Source: Arenibacter nanhaiticus (GTDB lineage Bacteria > Bacteroidota > Bacteroidia > Flavobacteriales > Flavobacteriaceae). From it: a stretch of 64,000 bases of DNA. The notes under the pieces were generated by a model, which did no database searches, was not told the DNA's origin, and worked only from the letters and a program-made list of their open reading frames with translations. Positions 17,341-25,715 of the stretch are shown here, piece by piece (the stretch's first letter is position 1; each line of letters starts with the position of its first letter). The stretch spans positions 190,786 to 254,785 of the forward strand of contig NZ_FQYX01000001.1 of the NCBI RefSeq assembly GCF_900141935.1. The letters run 5' to 3'. The position numbers and the translations under genes are program-made.

Positions 17341-18504
17341 TTAATTTTCTTTAATTTGTTTGTTCCGAGAATGCTGTTTTCCCTTTTTCTTTTTCAGCTT
17401 GTTCCACCAAATGAGGGTACCGCTAATGGGGAGACTGGTTCCGATAAGGCAGGCGATGAAATATAGGAACTTGGAGAAACCCCCAAAAATATCGCCCATA
17501 TGCAAGGGCTTAATCATAGTGGCTATCTGTACATTCAAGGGTTTCTCGCTAAAGAGTTCCTTGTGAAGGGTATTGCCATAGAGGTCTACCATATAGCTGT
17601 CGGCAGCATGGGGCATCCAACTGTTACCATCGTATTTCTGCATGGTGTAATAAGGTGTTTTTTCCGAGGGGAAGGACAGGGTTAATTTGCCGCTATACGA
17701 TAAGTTATTATGGGCTAAGGCGATGGCCTCGTCATAACTTATGGGGGTGCCCTCTTTGGCAAGGGTGTTTTCGGAAAAACTGAGATCCCTGTTCCCAAAG
17801 ACCTTGGTGCCCAGAATATTTCCCAAACCTTCCCTGTAGCCTTCAAAAGACCAACAAAGTCCGGTTAAGCCCATGACCAATAAAAATATACAGGCATAAA
17901 AGCCCAAGGTGTTGTGCAGATCGTGGTTAATGCGTTTCCAATTGGCATCGGTTTTTATTTTAAAGCCGTGTTTTAAATTCTTCCATTTTAATTTTTTAGG
18001 AAACCACAATACCAGTCCACTTATGCTTAAGATTATAAAAATGATGGTGGCTATACCAACAATCGGTCTTCCCCATGGAATATCTAACAGCAGCCAACGG
18101 TGCAGTTTAAACATGGTCATCATAAATCCATCTGCCGGATTTTCCTTATTCTGAAGGATTTCGCCCGTATAAGGGTTCATTAAATAGGTGGTTCCTCTAC
18201 GTTCTTTAGGATTTTTTTTTACCGTAAAGGCGTAGGGAGCCCCGGCGGTTTCTAGGATGCTAACCCTTGTGACCAAGCCGGCTGTGTGGGCCGTTAATTT
18301 GGCCGATAAAGCTGCTACTGTTTGTTTTTCGCCAACAGCTTCTATTTTTGGGTCTTCGGAAAAGAAGGCCTTGATTTCCTTTTCGTAGGTGAGTACCGTT
18401 CCGGTAAAACAAATTATAAAAAGTATGATACCACTGATAAGACCTAACCATAAATGGATGTCGTTGATAAGATTTCTAAGGCCGTACGATTTCTTTTTTG
18501 TCAT
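17341..18504 (-). CDS. PepSY-associated membrane protein
   Basis: This 387-residue inner-membrane protein has four TM helices in the PepSY_TM arrangement: one at the N-terminus (LINDIHLWLGLISGIILFIICFTG-type), two central, and one near the C-terminus before a basic tail. A PepSY-like module (residues near 50-100) lies between helices 1 and 2. Homologues are encoded beside siderophore receptors and are thought to be ferric-siderophore reductases or accessory factors. The longest frame starts at 18549; I chose ATG at 18504 (MTKKKSYGL), since the upstream part overlaps a hairpin. It follows the TonB receptor gene by 76 bases. Confidence 0.87.
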   Translation of the reverse strand: MTKKKSYGLRNLINDIHLWLGLISGIILFIICFTGTVLTYEKEIKAFFSEDPKIEAVGEKQTVAALSAKLTAHTAGLVTRVSILETAGAPYAFTVKKNPKERRGTTYLMNPYTGEILQNKENPADGFMMTMFKLHRWLLLDIPWGRPIVGIATIIFIILSISGLVLWFPKKLKWKNLKHGFKIKTDANWKRINHDLHNTLGFYACIFLLVMGLTGLCWSFEGYREGLGNILGTKVFGNRDLSFSENTLAKEGTPISYDEAIALAHNNLSYSGKLTLSFPSEKTPYYTMQKYDGNSWMPHAADSYMVDLYGNTLHKELFSEKPLNVQIATMIKPLHMGDIFGGFSKFLYFIACLIGTSLPISGTLIWWNKLKKKKGKQHSRNKQIKEN

Positions 18505-18526
18505 GGGAATACGAGTTGAAAAGGGG

Positions 18527-18552
18527 AAGGTGCGGGGAGGAACCCGCACCTT
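18527..18552 (-). terminator. hairpin between receptor and PepSY genes, possible partial terminator
   Basis: AAGGTGCGGG pairs perfectly with CCCGCACCTT over a 6-base loop. On the minus strand it is followed by CCCCTTTTC, a weak T run. It may reduce, but not stop, transcription into the PepSY gene. Confidence 0.55.
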
Positions 18553-18580
18553 AAATGATTAAAAATGTTTATATGATAGC

Positions 18581-20965
18581 TTAAAAGGAGTACGAAATAA
18601 CCCCGGCAAAGTTTCTTGGATCTGTTTGGTTGATATACCTGGTGCGATACGCATTGTAGCCTATTTCATCAAACATATTATTCATAAGAACCCTAAAGTT
18701 CCAATGCTTGTTTAGTTGATACGAGGCTTGTGCGTTTACCAAGGTGTAGGCGGCTACATCAAATGGTTTTTGGTTGGGGACAATACCCTCATGGGTAATG
18801 GCTCCCGAACTCCAATCATTAATAGGTCTTTCTCCGGTGTAGTAAGCTCCGGCACCTAGGGACAGGCCGTTTAATTTTCCTTTAAACCCATAATTGGCAT
18901 AGGCGTTAAAAGTATGTTTTGGGGTGTTTAGCGGTGAAGAACCATAGACATAGGCATTGTGTTCTTTGTATTGTGCGTCTATATAGGAATAGCCTGTAAT
19001 AAGTTCAAGGTTTTCTAAGATCCTACCCGTAAGTTCTACCTCAATACCCTTGCGCTCGTCATTTCCACCTTTTTCATAGAAACCGGTTGCCACCCAGTTT
19101 TCGTCATAAACGGCTAGGTTAATATTCTTGTTGTTAATTTTAAAGAAGGTAAAATTAAATCGAAGACGGTTGTCGAACCAATTAGTTTTTATCCCAGCTT
19201 CCAATTGATCAAAACGCTCATTGCCCAATTCCCTTCCTTCTACGTCCAAGCGAGTAGCCGTTCTTGGGTAAGAACTATTGGTGTAGGAGGCAAATACATT
19301 TAGGTTGGTAACCGGATTCAATACAAGGCCAAACAGCGGGTTAAAGGCGTTGCTATTGGTAGTTTCGGTAGCGGTACTAGACTGGGTGGAGCTATAACGT
19401 ACCCCTAAGAATGTTTTTAACCAAGAGTTGAAGGAAATAACGTCTTGGGCAACAAACCCAATAGATCTAGAAGAAGCCCCAGCTTCCTTGGCTGCACCGA
19501 AGGCTAAAGCTCCGGGTAAGCTGTTGTTTATTCCTGTAAATACGTTAATGGTGTCTACGGTAGAAACACTTTGGTTAAAGGTGTTAAAAGCGGTGGTCCT
19601 GTAATCAAATCCGACCTGAAAAGTGTGGCTGATGTTTCCTGTCTTTAATTTGTCGCCCACCAAGTCAAATTGTAGTACGCTATTGTCGTCGCTCCTTGTG
19701 GACACCGCATAGCCTCTTTTTCGTAGTTCGTATTGCGGGTTTCCGTCGGCATCGTTTATAACATTGCCCAAACTGGCACCCTTGTCATCCAAGTCCAAGC
19801 TCGATTTGTAAAAGGCGGCCTTTAAGCTTAGTTTATCGCTGAGGTTACGGCTGAATCTAACAGCGTAGCTGGCGTTTTGAGTGATGGCTTTATCGTTCTT
19901 ATACCCTAGGAACTGCTCGTATGGCATGTCGTAAATGGCATTGATATCACTTTCATTTAAGTTTACCGTACCTAGATCTGGTGTTCTGCTATCATCCATA
20001 TAGTCCATTTCAAAACTAAGCTTGGTCTTATCGTCTACCCGCCATTCCAAGGACGGATTGATATAGAACCTTTCGGAAGAAATTCCTTTTCTAAAGCCAT
20101 CGGCACGTTCTAAGGCGCCGTTTATTCTAAAGGCCAGGTTTTTATGCTCGTCTAAAGGACCGTAGACATCAAAGGTTGTTCTTGCTTGGCCAAAGCTGCC
20201 AACTCGTAGGGCCGTATTGCCCCCAAATTGATAGACAGGTGTTTTGGTGACTATATTAATGACTCCGCCCGGACTTCCCAAATCGGTAGCAACACCCTGG
20301 GTAATGGCAGTGGCTCCTTTTAAAACCTGAATGTTGTCTACACCTTGCATGTCGGTTAAAATACCCACACCCCTAAAATCTGAATGTACTCTAACGCCAT
20401 TTTTAAGGATAGGAATACCCCTAAACCCTCTAGAAGACATGCTTTCCCTTTTATTGCCGTAGGTGGCAAAAGTATAAACCCCGGGAACGTTTTTCGTGGC
20501 ATCGGAAATGGTCAAATTACCTTGTTGCTCTATCAGTTTATCAGAAATGATGGAAATACTTTGTATTTGTTCGTAGGGCGCTAGGGGCAATCTGGTCAGC
20601 GCCTCTATCTTATCAGGATGTTCATAGCGGTTTCCAAAAACTTCTACCTGGTCTAATTGCATCCCGTCCTTAAGATGAACCTCTATAGCTATGGATTCAT
20701 TTTCCTTCAGGATGATATTTTTAGTATAGGCTTGGTAGCCTACTGAACTTACTTTAAGGGTATATTCTCCCGGTTTTAGGTGGTTAATGGCGAAATTTCC
20801 GTTTTCATCCGCTGCCGTTCCTATAGCTGCCGATTCTAAGATTACGGAGGCATAGGAAACAGCATCCTGCCTTTCATTAAATACTTTTCCGGTAATTTTT
20901 CCTTCTTGTGCATACCCAAAATGAAGGCATAGGGCAATTAATAGGAATATTGACTTATTGTACAT
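18581..20965 (-). CDS. TonB-dependent siderophore receptor
   Basis: This 794-residue outer-membrane protein has a signal peptide (to about residue 19), a carboxypeptidase-regulatory-like domain (about 22-105), a plug domain (about 125-240, with ISDATKNVPGVYTFATYGN and PGGVINIVTK motifs) and a 22-strand-type barrel ending in Phe (GVISYSF). The plug motifs match FhuA/FpvA-like ferric-siderophore receptors. TonB energises uptake. A PepSY membrane gene follows in the same direction. Two AT-rich operator-like repeats flank its promoter, consistent with iron repression. The siderophore is not predictable. Confidence 0.93.
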   Translation of the reverse strand: MYNKSIFLLIALCLHFGYAQEGKITGKVFNERQDAVSYASVILESAAIGTAADENGNFAINHLKPGEYTLKVSSVGYQAYTKNIILKENESIAIEVHLKDGMQLDQVEVFGNRYEHPDKIEALTRLPLAPYEQIQSISIISDKLIEQQGNLTISDATKNVPGVYTFATYGNKRESMSSRGFRGIPILKNGVRVHSDFRGVGILTDMQGVDNIQVLKGATAITQGVATDLGSPGGVINIVTKTPVYQFGGNTALRVGSFGQARTTFDVYGPLDEHKNLAFRINGALERADGFRKGISSERFYINPSLEWRVDDKTKLSFEMDYMDDSRTPDLGTVNLNESDINAIYDMPYEQFLGYKNDKAITQNASYAVRFSRNLSDKLSLKAAFYKSSLDLDDKGASLGNVINDADGNPQYELRKRGYAVSTRSDDNSVLQFDLVGDKLKTGNISHTFQVGFDYRTTAFNTFNQSVSTVDTINVFTGINNSLPGALAFGAAKEAGASSRSIGFVAQDVISFNSWLKTFLGVRYSSTQSSTATETTNSNAFNPLFGLVLNPVTNLNVFASYTNSSYPRTATRLDVEGRELGNERFDQLEAGIKTNWFDNRLRFNFTFFKINNKNINLAVYDENWVATGFYEKGGNDERKGIEVELTGRILENLELITGYSYIDAQYKEHNAYVYGSSPLNTPKHTFNAYANYGFKGKLNGLSLGAGAYYTGERPINDWSSGAITHEGIVPNQKPFDVAAYTLVNAQASYQLNKHWNFRVLMNNMFDEIGYNAYRTRYINQTDPRNFAGVISYSF

Positions 20966-20966
20966 C

Positions 20967-21051
20967 TTATTTAGACTTAATTAAAATTATAGGCACAAAT
21001 ATAGAAGAAGTGTTTTTGTTTCTAAAACTTATTTAGACTAATTATAAATAA
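20967..21051 (-). promoter_or_regulatory. receptor promoter with two candidate iron-responsive operators
   Basis: A -7 box reading TATATTTG on the minus strand is at 20996-21003. Two related AT-rich motifs flank it: at 21029-21051 a near-palindrome TTATTTA(9 bases)TAAATAA containing TTTAGACTAATTAT, and at 20967-20987 TTATTTAGACTTAATTAAAA. Both share TTATTTAGACTwAATTA in the same orientation. Position around the promoter of an iron-uptake gene suggests binding by a Fur or DtxR-type repressor; which one is not shown. Confidence 0.6.
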
Positions 21052-21150
21052 ATTTCTTAGTGTGTTCTTTATGAATAATTTACACCGATGAAAATTCTAA
21101 AAATTTTCTTAAAGGGATGTAAAAAGAGAATGGTCGCTAAATAAAAATTG

Positions 21151-21158
21151 TATGTTTG
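21151..21158 (+). promoter_or_regulatory. candidate -7 box for the HupE gene
   Basis: TATGTTTG matches TAnnTTTG and lies 23 bases before the ATG at 21182. Confidence 0.5.
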
Positions 21159-21181
21159 GTACTGTTATTTAATTTTTTGAC

Positions 21182-21766
21182 ATGAACGATTTTTGGTTTT
21201 ATATACAATTGGGTTTAGATCATGTGTTGGATTTTTCTGCCTATGATCACATTCTGTTTTTATCGGCATTGGCATTGCCCTTTACCTTTTTGCGTTGGAA
21301 ACAACTGTTGTTACTGGCTACTGTATTTACTATTACCCATTGCCTGTCCTTGGGATTGTCTGCTTATGGAATTTTAACGGTAGATGTGGGGTTGATAGAA
21401 TTTTTAATCCCCATCACCATTTTCTTAACAGCGGCCTATAATTTGATGCGTATTAAAATCGGTGCCGCACATGGCCGTTTCGACTTTTTGGTTGTGGCCA
21501 CGTCTTTTTTTGGACTGGTTCACGGGTTTGGGTTTTCCAACTATTTTAAAATGTTGATGGCAGGGGAAGAGGATAAATTAACGCCACTATTAGGCTTTGC
21601 AACGGGAATAGAACTATCGCAAGTGTCCATTATACTGATGATCTTGGTCTTGGCCTATCTTGTACAGGCGTTGGGAAAGGTAAAACAAGCTTATTTTATC
21701 CTAACCGGATCTGTCCTGATATTGTTGCTGACCATTCCCATGTTGGTAGATACCTATCCTTGGTAA
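21182..21766 (+). CDS. HupE/UreJ-family membrane protein
   Basis: This 194-residue protein has about six TM helices and the family landmarks: LGLDHVLDFSAYDHILFL near the N-terminus, FTITHCLSLGLS, and LVHGFGFSNYF, all with histidines placed in or near membrane segments. HupE/UreJ proteins are associated with nickel or other metal uptake; no hydrogenase or urease gene is nearby, so the metal is unknown. It has its own -7 box and is divergent from the iron receptor, so it may share that intergenic control region. Confidence 0.85.
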   Translation: MNDFWFYIQLGLDHVLDFSAYDHILFLSALALPFTFLRWKQLLLLATVFTITHCLSLGLSAYGILTVDVGLIEFLIPITIFLTAAYNLMRIKIGAAHGRFDFLVVATSFFGLVHGFGFSNYFKMLMAGEEDKLTPLLGFATGIELSQVSIILMILVLAYLVQALGKVKQAYFILTGSVLILLLTIPMLVDTYPW

Positions 21767-21880
21767 AACCAATGGAAATGCTGTATCTTAAATAGAAAAA
21801 AACAATTTTTTATAGCACTCTTGGGCGGGTTTTACTAAAAATTAGCCTAGCCGTTGGCCCTGAGGATAAAAAAGTTCGCT

Positions 21881-21888
21881 TACCTTTG
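21881..21888 (+). promoter_or_regulatory. promoter of the dCMP deaminase gene
   Basis: TACCTTTG is an exact -7 match, with TTG at 21854-21856 (24-base spacer, the same spacing as at 16204-16238). The leader would be about 80 bases. Confidence 0.5.
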
Positions 21889-21973
21889 TAAAGTGAACCC
21901 TAGTGACTTATATTATGGTCTATCGATCAGAAAACTACTGACCATACGTTAGGGATTATAGCATACGTAATAA

Positions 21974-22408
21974 ATGAAAGAACTTAAACAAGAGAAGTAC
22001 GATAAGGCCTATCTCCGTATGGCCAGCGAATGGGGAAAGCTCTCTTTTTGTAGCCGCAAACAGGTAGGAGCAATTATCGTAAAGGATAGGATGATCATTT
22101 CTGATGGTTATAACGGCACCCCCACCGGTTTTGAAAACGATTGTGAAGATGAGGAAGGGTACACAAAATGGTACGTTTTGCATGCAGAAGCCAATGCAAT
22201 ATCGAAAGTAGCATCGTCTACCCAATCCTGTGAAGGCGCTACCTTGTACATTACTTTATCTCCATGTAAAGAATGTAGTAAGCTCATCCACCAGTCTGGC
22301 ATAAAACGTGTTGTATATCAAACATGGTACAAGGATCCTTCGGGCTTGGAGTTTTTGGAAAAAGCAGGCGTAGAATTGGTACATATGCCTTCTATAGTTA
22401 CGGTGTAA
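21974..22408 (+). CDS. dCMP deaminase-family protein
   Basis: This 144-residue zinc-dependent cytidine/deoxycytidylate deaminase has the zinc ligands and catalytic Glu in HAEAN (H70, E72) and PCKEC (C98, C101). The N-terminal part with GYNGTPTGFEND is typical of dCMP deaminases, which make dUMP for thymidylate synthesis. Homologues in flavobacteria usually sit before an S41 protease gene, as here (128-base gap). A ComE-like deaminase label is the alternative. Confidence 0.9.
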   Translation: MKELKQEKYDKAYLRMASEWGKLSFCSRKQVGAIIVKDRMIISDGYNGTPTGFENDCEDEEGYTKWYVLHAEANAISKVASSTQSCEGATLYITLSPCKECSKLIHQSGIKRVVYQTWYKDPSGLEFLEKAGVELVHMPSIVTV

Positions 22409-22536
22409 AAATATGCTGAAAAAAAAAATTTTTGAGTACTGAACTGTAGGAGGCCACAGCATCCGAAAAGGCGTATAGAAATATCCGTATTCCTTGCTAG
22501 ATGGCCGTACTTGGCCAATAATAAAAAAGTAAACAG

Positions 22537-24147
22537 ATGAAAAAGAAAAGCTCATATCTATGGCCTACCATAATTGCCGCATCCATGGCTGTGGGCATAT
22601 TTGTGGGAGGCAAGCTTAATTTTAACGATTCGCCGGAGAAACTGTTTACGACCAACTCCAAAAAAGATAAGCTCAACAGATTAATAGATTATATAGATTA
22701 CGAGTATGTAGATGAGATCAATACGGATAGTATTGTAGATATTACCGTAAACAATATCCTAGAGAAATTAGACCCGCATTCCGTTTATATTCCCAAACAG
22801 GAAATGGATAAGGTGGCCGAGAACATGAAGGGCGACTTTGTAGGAATAGGGGTTAGTTTTTATATGTACAAGGATACTATTTCTATCATCAGGGCAATAG
22901 AAAACGGACCTAGTTTTTTAAAGGGATTAAAGGCGGGAGACCGTATCTTGATGGCGGATAAGGACACCTTATTTGGAGAGCGTATTCCCAATGATGTTAT
23001 CATTGAAAAGCTTAAAGGGGAAAAAGGAAGTCCCGTAGAATTGCAGGTATACCGCAAGGAAGACAAACGATTCTTCAGGGTGAACGTAAAACGCGATGTT
23101 GTCCCCATAAAAAGTGTCGATGCCTATTATATGTTAAGTCCAGCCATGGGCTATATTAAAGTGAACAGGTTTGCAGAAACCACTTTTAAAGAATTTAAGA
23201 CCGCTCTGGAAAAACTGCGGGCCCTAGGGGCTCAAAAACTGACCTTGGACCTTAGGGATAACCCCGGAGGGTACTTGGGGATTGCCGAGCAAATGGCCGA
23301 TGAATTCTTATCGGAAGGCAAGCTTATTCTGTTTACCAAAAACAAGAAGGGAAAGGTCGATAAGGTTTTTGCAACCAAAAAGGGAGATTTTGAGGACAAG
23401 CCGGTGTATGTGTTGATCAATGAGCGCTCGGCATCGGCGAGCGAAATTATAGCCGGATCCTTGCAAGACAACGACCTAGGAACCATTGTAGGGCGTAGGT
23501 CTTTTGGAAAAGGCTTGGTGCAGCGCGAAATGGATTTGGGCGATGGCTCTGCTATTCGATTGACCGTGTCTAGGTATTATACCCCAACCGGACGATCGAT
23601 CCAAAAATCATATGCCAACGGGAATAGGGATTATTATCAAAGATTTACCGAACGCTTTCACAGTGGAGAGCTTTTTTCCGTAGATAGTATTAAGTTGGCC
23701 GATTCCTTGAAGTTTAAAACCCCAAAAGGCAAAGTGGTTTACGGAGGCGGGGGGATTATTCCCGATGTTTTTGTGCCAATACAAAATTATGAGACCCTAG
23801 CCTGGGAAAATTTGGAAAATGGAGGTCTTTTTTCCCGCTTTATCTTTGAACATTTGGATGAAAATAGAGCCCAGTATGCAGCGTACTCCAAAGAAGCATT
23901 CATAAAAGACTTCAAAGTAGATGATGTGCTATTTGGGTTGTTCTCCCATTATTGTATTTCCAATAATTTGAACATGGACCTGTCTGCCTACCAAAAGAAA
24001 ATAAAACTCTTTTTAAAGGCTTCTTTAGCAGAGCAATTGTTCGATGCCAATACCTATGCCGAAATTAAGAGCCAAGGCGATGCCATGTTGCAAAAGGTAT
24101 TGGAGCTAGATAAGGAAGCTAGTACGCTGAGCGAACCTGAAAAATAG
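22537..24147 (+). CDS. S41-family C-terminal processing peptidase
   Basis: This 536-residue protein has an N-terminal membrane anchor or signal (YLWPTIIAASMAVGIFVGG), a PDZ domain (about residues 95-180, with FVGIGVSF and KGLKAGDRILMAD), and the S41 protease core. The catalytic Ser300 lies in NERSASASEI, and Lys325 in RSFGKGLVQ, 25 residues later as in Tsp/CtpA. The enzyme cleaves proteins in the envelope, often from their C-termini. A further region of about 130 residues follows the core. It probably shares a transcript with the dCMP deaminase gene. Its stop is 7 bases from a convergent gene. Confidence 0.93.
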   Translation: MKKKSSYLWPTIIAASMAVGIFVGGKLNFNDSPEKLFTTNSKKDKLNRLIDYIDYEYVDEINTDSIVDITVNNILEKLDPHSVYIPKQEMDKVAENMKGDFVGIGVSFYMYKDTISIIRAIENGPSFLKGLKAGDRILMADKDTLFGERIPNDVIIEKLKGEKGSPVELQVYRKEDKRFFRVNVKRDVVPIKSVDAYYMLSPAMGYIKVNRFAETTFKEFKTALEKLRALGAQKLTLDLRDNPGGYLGIAEQMADEFLSEGKLILFTKNKKGKVDKVFATKKGDFEDKPVYVLINERSASASEIIAGSLQDNDLGTIVGRRSFGKGLVQREMDLGDGSAIRLTVSRYYTPTGRSIQKSYANGNRDYYQRFTERFHSGELFSVDSIKLADSLKFKTPKGKVVYGGGGIIPDVFVPIQNYETLAWENLENGGLFSRFIFEHLDENRAQYAAYSKEAFIKDFKVDDVLFGLFSHYCISNNLNMDLSAYQKKIKLFLKASLAEQLFDANTYAEIKSQGDAMLQKVLELDKEASTLSEPEK

Positions 24148-24154
24148 AAAAGGA

Positions 24155-24358
24155 CTAATCCTCTTCTACCTTTTTTTGGATCTTCTTAGCGGTCGTATAA
24201 ATTAATAAGAGTAGAATGGCACAAAAAGAAGCCGCTATGCCTATTAGAGCTATGGTACTGTCTCCTTGAAAAGGATTACTGAAATCTACTATGGTTACAT
24301 TATAAGCTATGATAGCGATCGCTATTCCAATCAGGACAATGGTGACTACTTTGTTCAT
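24155..24358 (-). CDS. small two-helix membrane protein, unknown
   Basis: This 67-residue protein has two hydrophobic segments (residues about 4-24 and 36-56) and a charged C-terminus (KKIQKKVEED). I do not recognise a family. It follows marC by 60 bases on the same strand and may share its transcript. The hydrophobic pattern, ATG start and placement between real genes argue that it is expressed. Confidence 0.6.
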   Translation of the reverse strand: MNKVVTIVLIGIAIAIIAYNVTIVDFSNPFQGDSTIALIGIAASFCAILLLLIYTTAKKIQKKVEED

Positions 24359-24418
24359 TTGAATTCTTTTTTATGCCTAAGTAATTATCTGTTTAATTCT
24401 TGTAGACGAAAAATACGG

Positions 24419-24997
24419 TTAAAATAATTGATTGATATTGGCGGTGAACAATTTTACGGCAATTGCCAATAAGATAACCCCAAATATTTTACGAATTACG
24501 TTAAGTCCGTTTTTTCCCAACAGTCTTTCTATCTTACTGGAAGACTTTAATACAAAGTATACAAAAATAACATTTATTACAATGGCTACAATAATATTCT
24601 CTACGTAGTATTCTGCCCGTAACGAAAGCAGGGTGGTTACGGTACCGGCACCCGCAATCAGGGGGAATGCAATAGGGACAATAGAGGCGGTTTCGGCCTC
24701 GTCGTCCTTGTAAAGGGTTACCCCTAAAACCATTTCGATCGCCAAAAAGAAAATAATAAATGCCCCGGCAACGGCGAAGGAGTTCACATCTATTCCGATA
24801 AGTTTTAATATTTCTTCTCCAACAAACAAAAAGGCAACCATTATAAAGGCAGAAACCACAGAAGCTTTTCCAGATTCTATATGGCCTACTTTGTTTCTTA
24901 GATTGATGATAATAGGGATGCTTCCAACAATATCGATGACAGCAAAAAGTACCATGCTTGCAGTGACTATTTCCCTTAAATTAAAATGTAAATCCAT
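24419..24997 (-). CDS. MarC-family integral membrane protein
   Basis: This 192-residue protein has about six TM helices and MarC-family motifs (FAVIDIVGSIPIIINLRNK near the N-terminus and IVPIAFPLIAGAGTVTTL in the middle). MarC proteins were once linked to multidrug resistance, but their substrate is unknown. A TAAATTTG promoter box with a TTG 23 bases upstream lies at 25054-25087 on the minus strand, divergent from the DUF3109 gene. Confidence 0.9.
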   Translation of the reverse strand: MDLHFNLREIVTASMVLFAVIDIVGSIPIIINLRNKVGHIESGKASVVSAFIMVAFLFVGEEILKLIGIDVNSFAVAGAFIIFFLAIEMVLGVTLYKDDEAETASIVPIAFPLIAGAGTVTTLLSLRAEYYVENIIVAIVINVIFVYFVLKSSSKIERLLGKNGLNVIRKIFGVILLAIAVKLFTANINQLF

Positions 24998-25053
24998 TGA
25001 TTTTTAAAAAGATAGTGGTTCGATCAGCCGTATATCAGTGGGCTAAGATTAGG

Positions 25054-25087
25054 CAAATTTACGGTTTATTGGGAGCTTTTGAATCAA
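25054..25087 (-). promoter_or_regulatory. promoter of marC-like gene
   Basis: Minus strand: TTG at 25087-25085, 23-base spacer, TAAATTTG at 25061-25054. This is a good match to the Bacteroidota promoter form. Confidence 0.6.
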
Positions 25088-25117
25088 TTAAAAGAAAAAT
25101 TAATCCAACGAAAGAAT

Positions 25118-25125
25118 TATCTTTG
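25118..25125 (+). promoter_or_regulatory. -7 box of the DUF3109 gene
   Basis: TATCTTTG is an exact match, 18 bases before the ATG at 25143, so the leader is very short. It lies back to back with the marC promoter. Confidence 0.6.
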
Positions 25126-25142
25126 CAGCTTAAATCAGTATT

Positions 25143-25715
25143 ATGTTCCAGTTAGGGAAAACAATAGTATCCGAAGAAATCATAGAAAATGATTTTGTGT
25201 GTAATTTAAATGCTTGCAAAGGGGCGTGTTGTGTCGATGGTGATGCCGGGGCACCCCTAGAAGATAAGGAGACCGAGATATTAGTGGATATCTACAGTAA
25301 GGTAAAACCGTTCTTACGCCCAGAAGGGATCGCTGAAATAGAAAAACAAGGTGCCTTTATCCGAGGCGAGGACGGGGAGTGGGAAACTCCTTTAGTGAAC
25401 GGAAGCGAATGTGCTTATGTGACCTTTTCGGATAACGGTACCGCAAAATGTGGCTTGGAAGAAGCCTACGATCAAGGGGTTACCAATTGGAAAAAACCGG
25501 TGTCCTGCCATATGTACCCTGTTCGTGTTCGTGAATATACAGAGCTTACCGCTGTCAATTACCACAAATGGGAAATCTGCGACGCTGCATGTTCCTTGGG
25601 CGGCGAACTTAAGGTTCCTGTATATAAGTTTGTCAAAGAAGCCTTAATTAGAAAGTTCGGTAAAAAATGGTATGCCGATTTAGAAAAAATTGCCGAAGAG
25701 CATTCTAATGGGTAG
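25143..25715 (+). CDS. DUF3109 cysteine-rich protein
   Basis: This 190-residue cytoplasmic protein matches DUF3109. It is rich in cysteines placed like metal ligands: C20, C25, C29 and C30 (CNLNACKGACC), then C at NGSECAY, AKCGL, PVSCHMYPVRV and WEICDAACSLG. This pattern suggests an Fe-S cluster or zinc sites, related to YkgJ-like proteins, but no function is known. Its last 11 bases overlap the convergent histidine kinase gene. It has its own short-leader promoter. Confidence 0.9.
   Translation: MFQLGKTIVSEEIIENDFVCNLNACKGACCVDGDAGAPLEDKETEILVDIYSKVKPFLRPEGIAEIEKQGAFIRGEDGEWETPLVNGSECAYVTFSDNGTAKCGLEEAYDQGVTNWKKPVSCHMYPVRVREYTELTAVNYHKWEICDAACSLGGELKVPVYKFVKEALIRKFGKKWYADLEKIAEEHSNG

Noticed and set aside
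17169-17354. 61-codon frame through repeat copy 2
   Set aside because: Same artefact as at copy 1.
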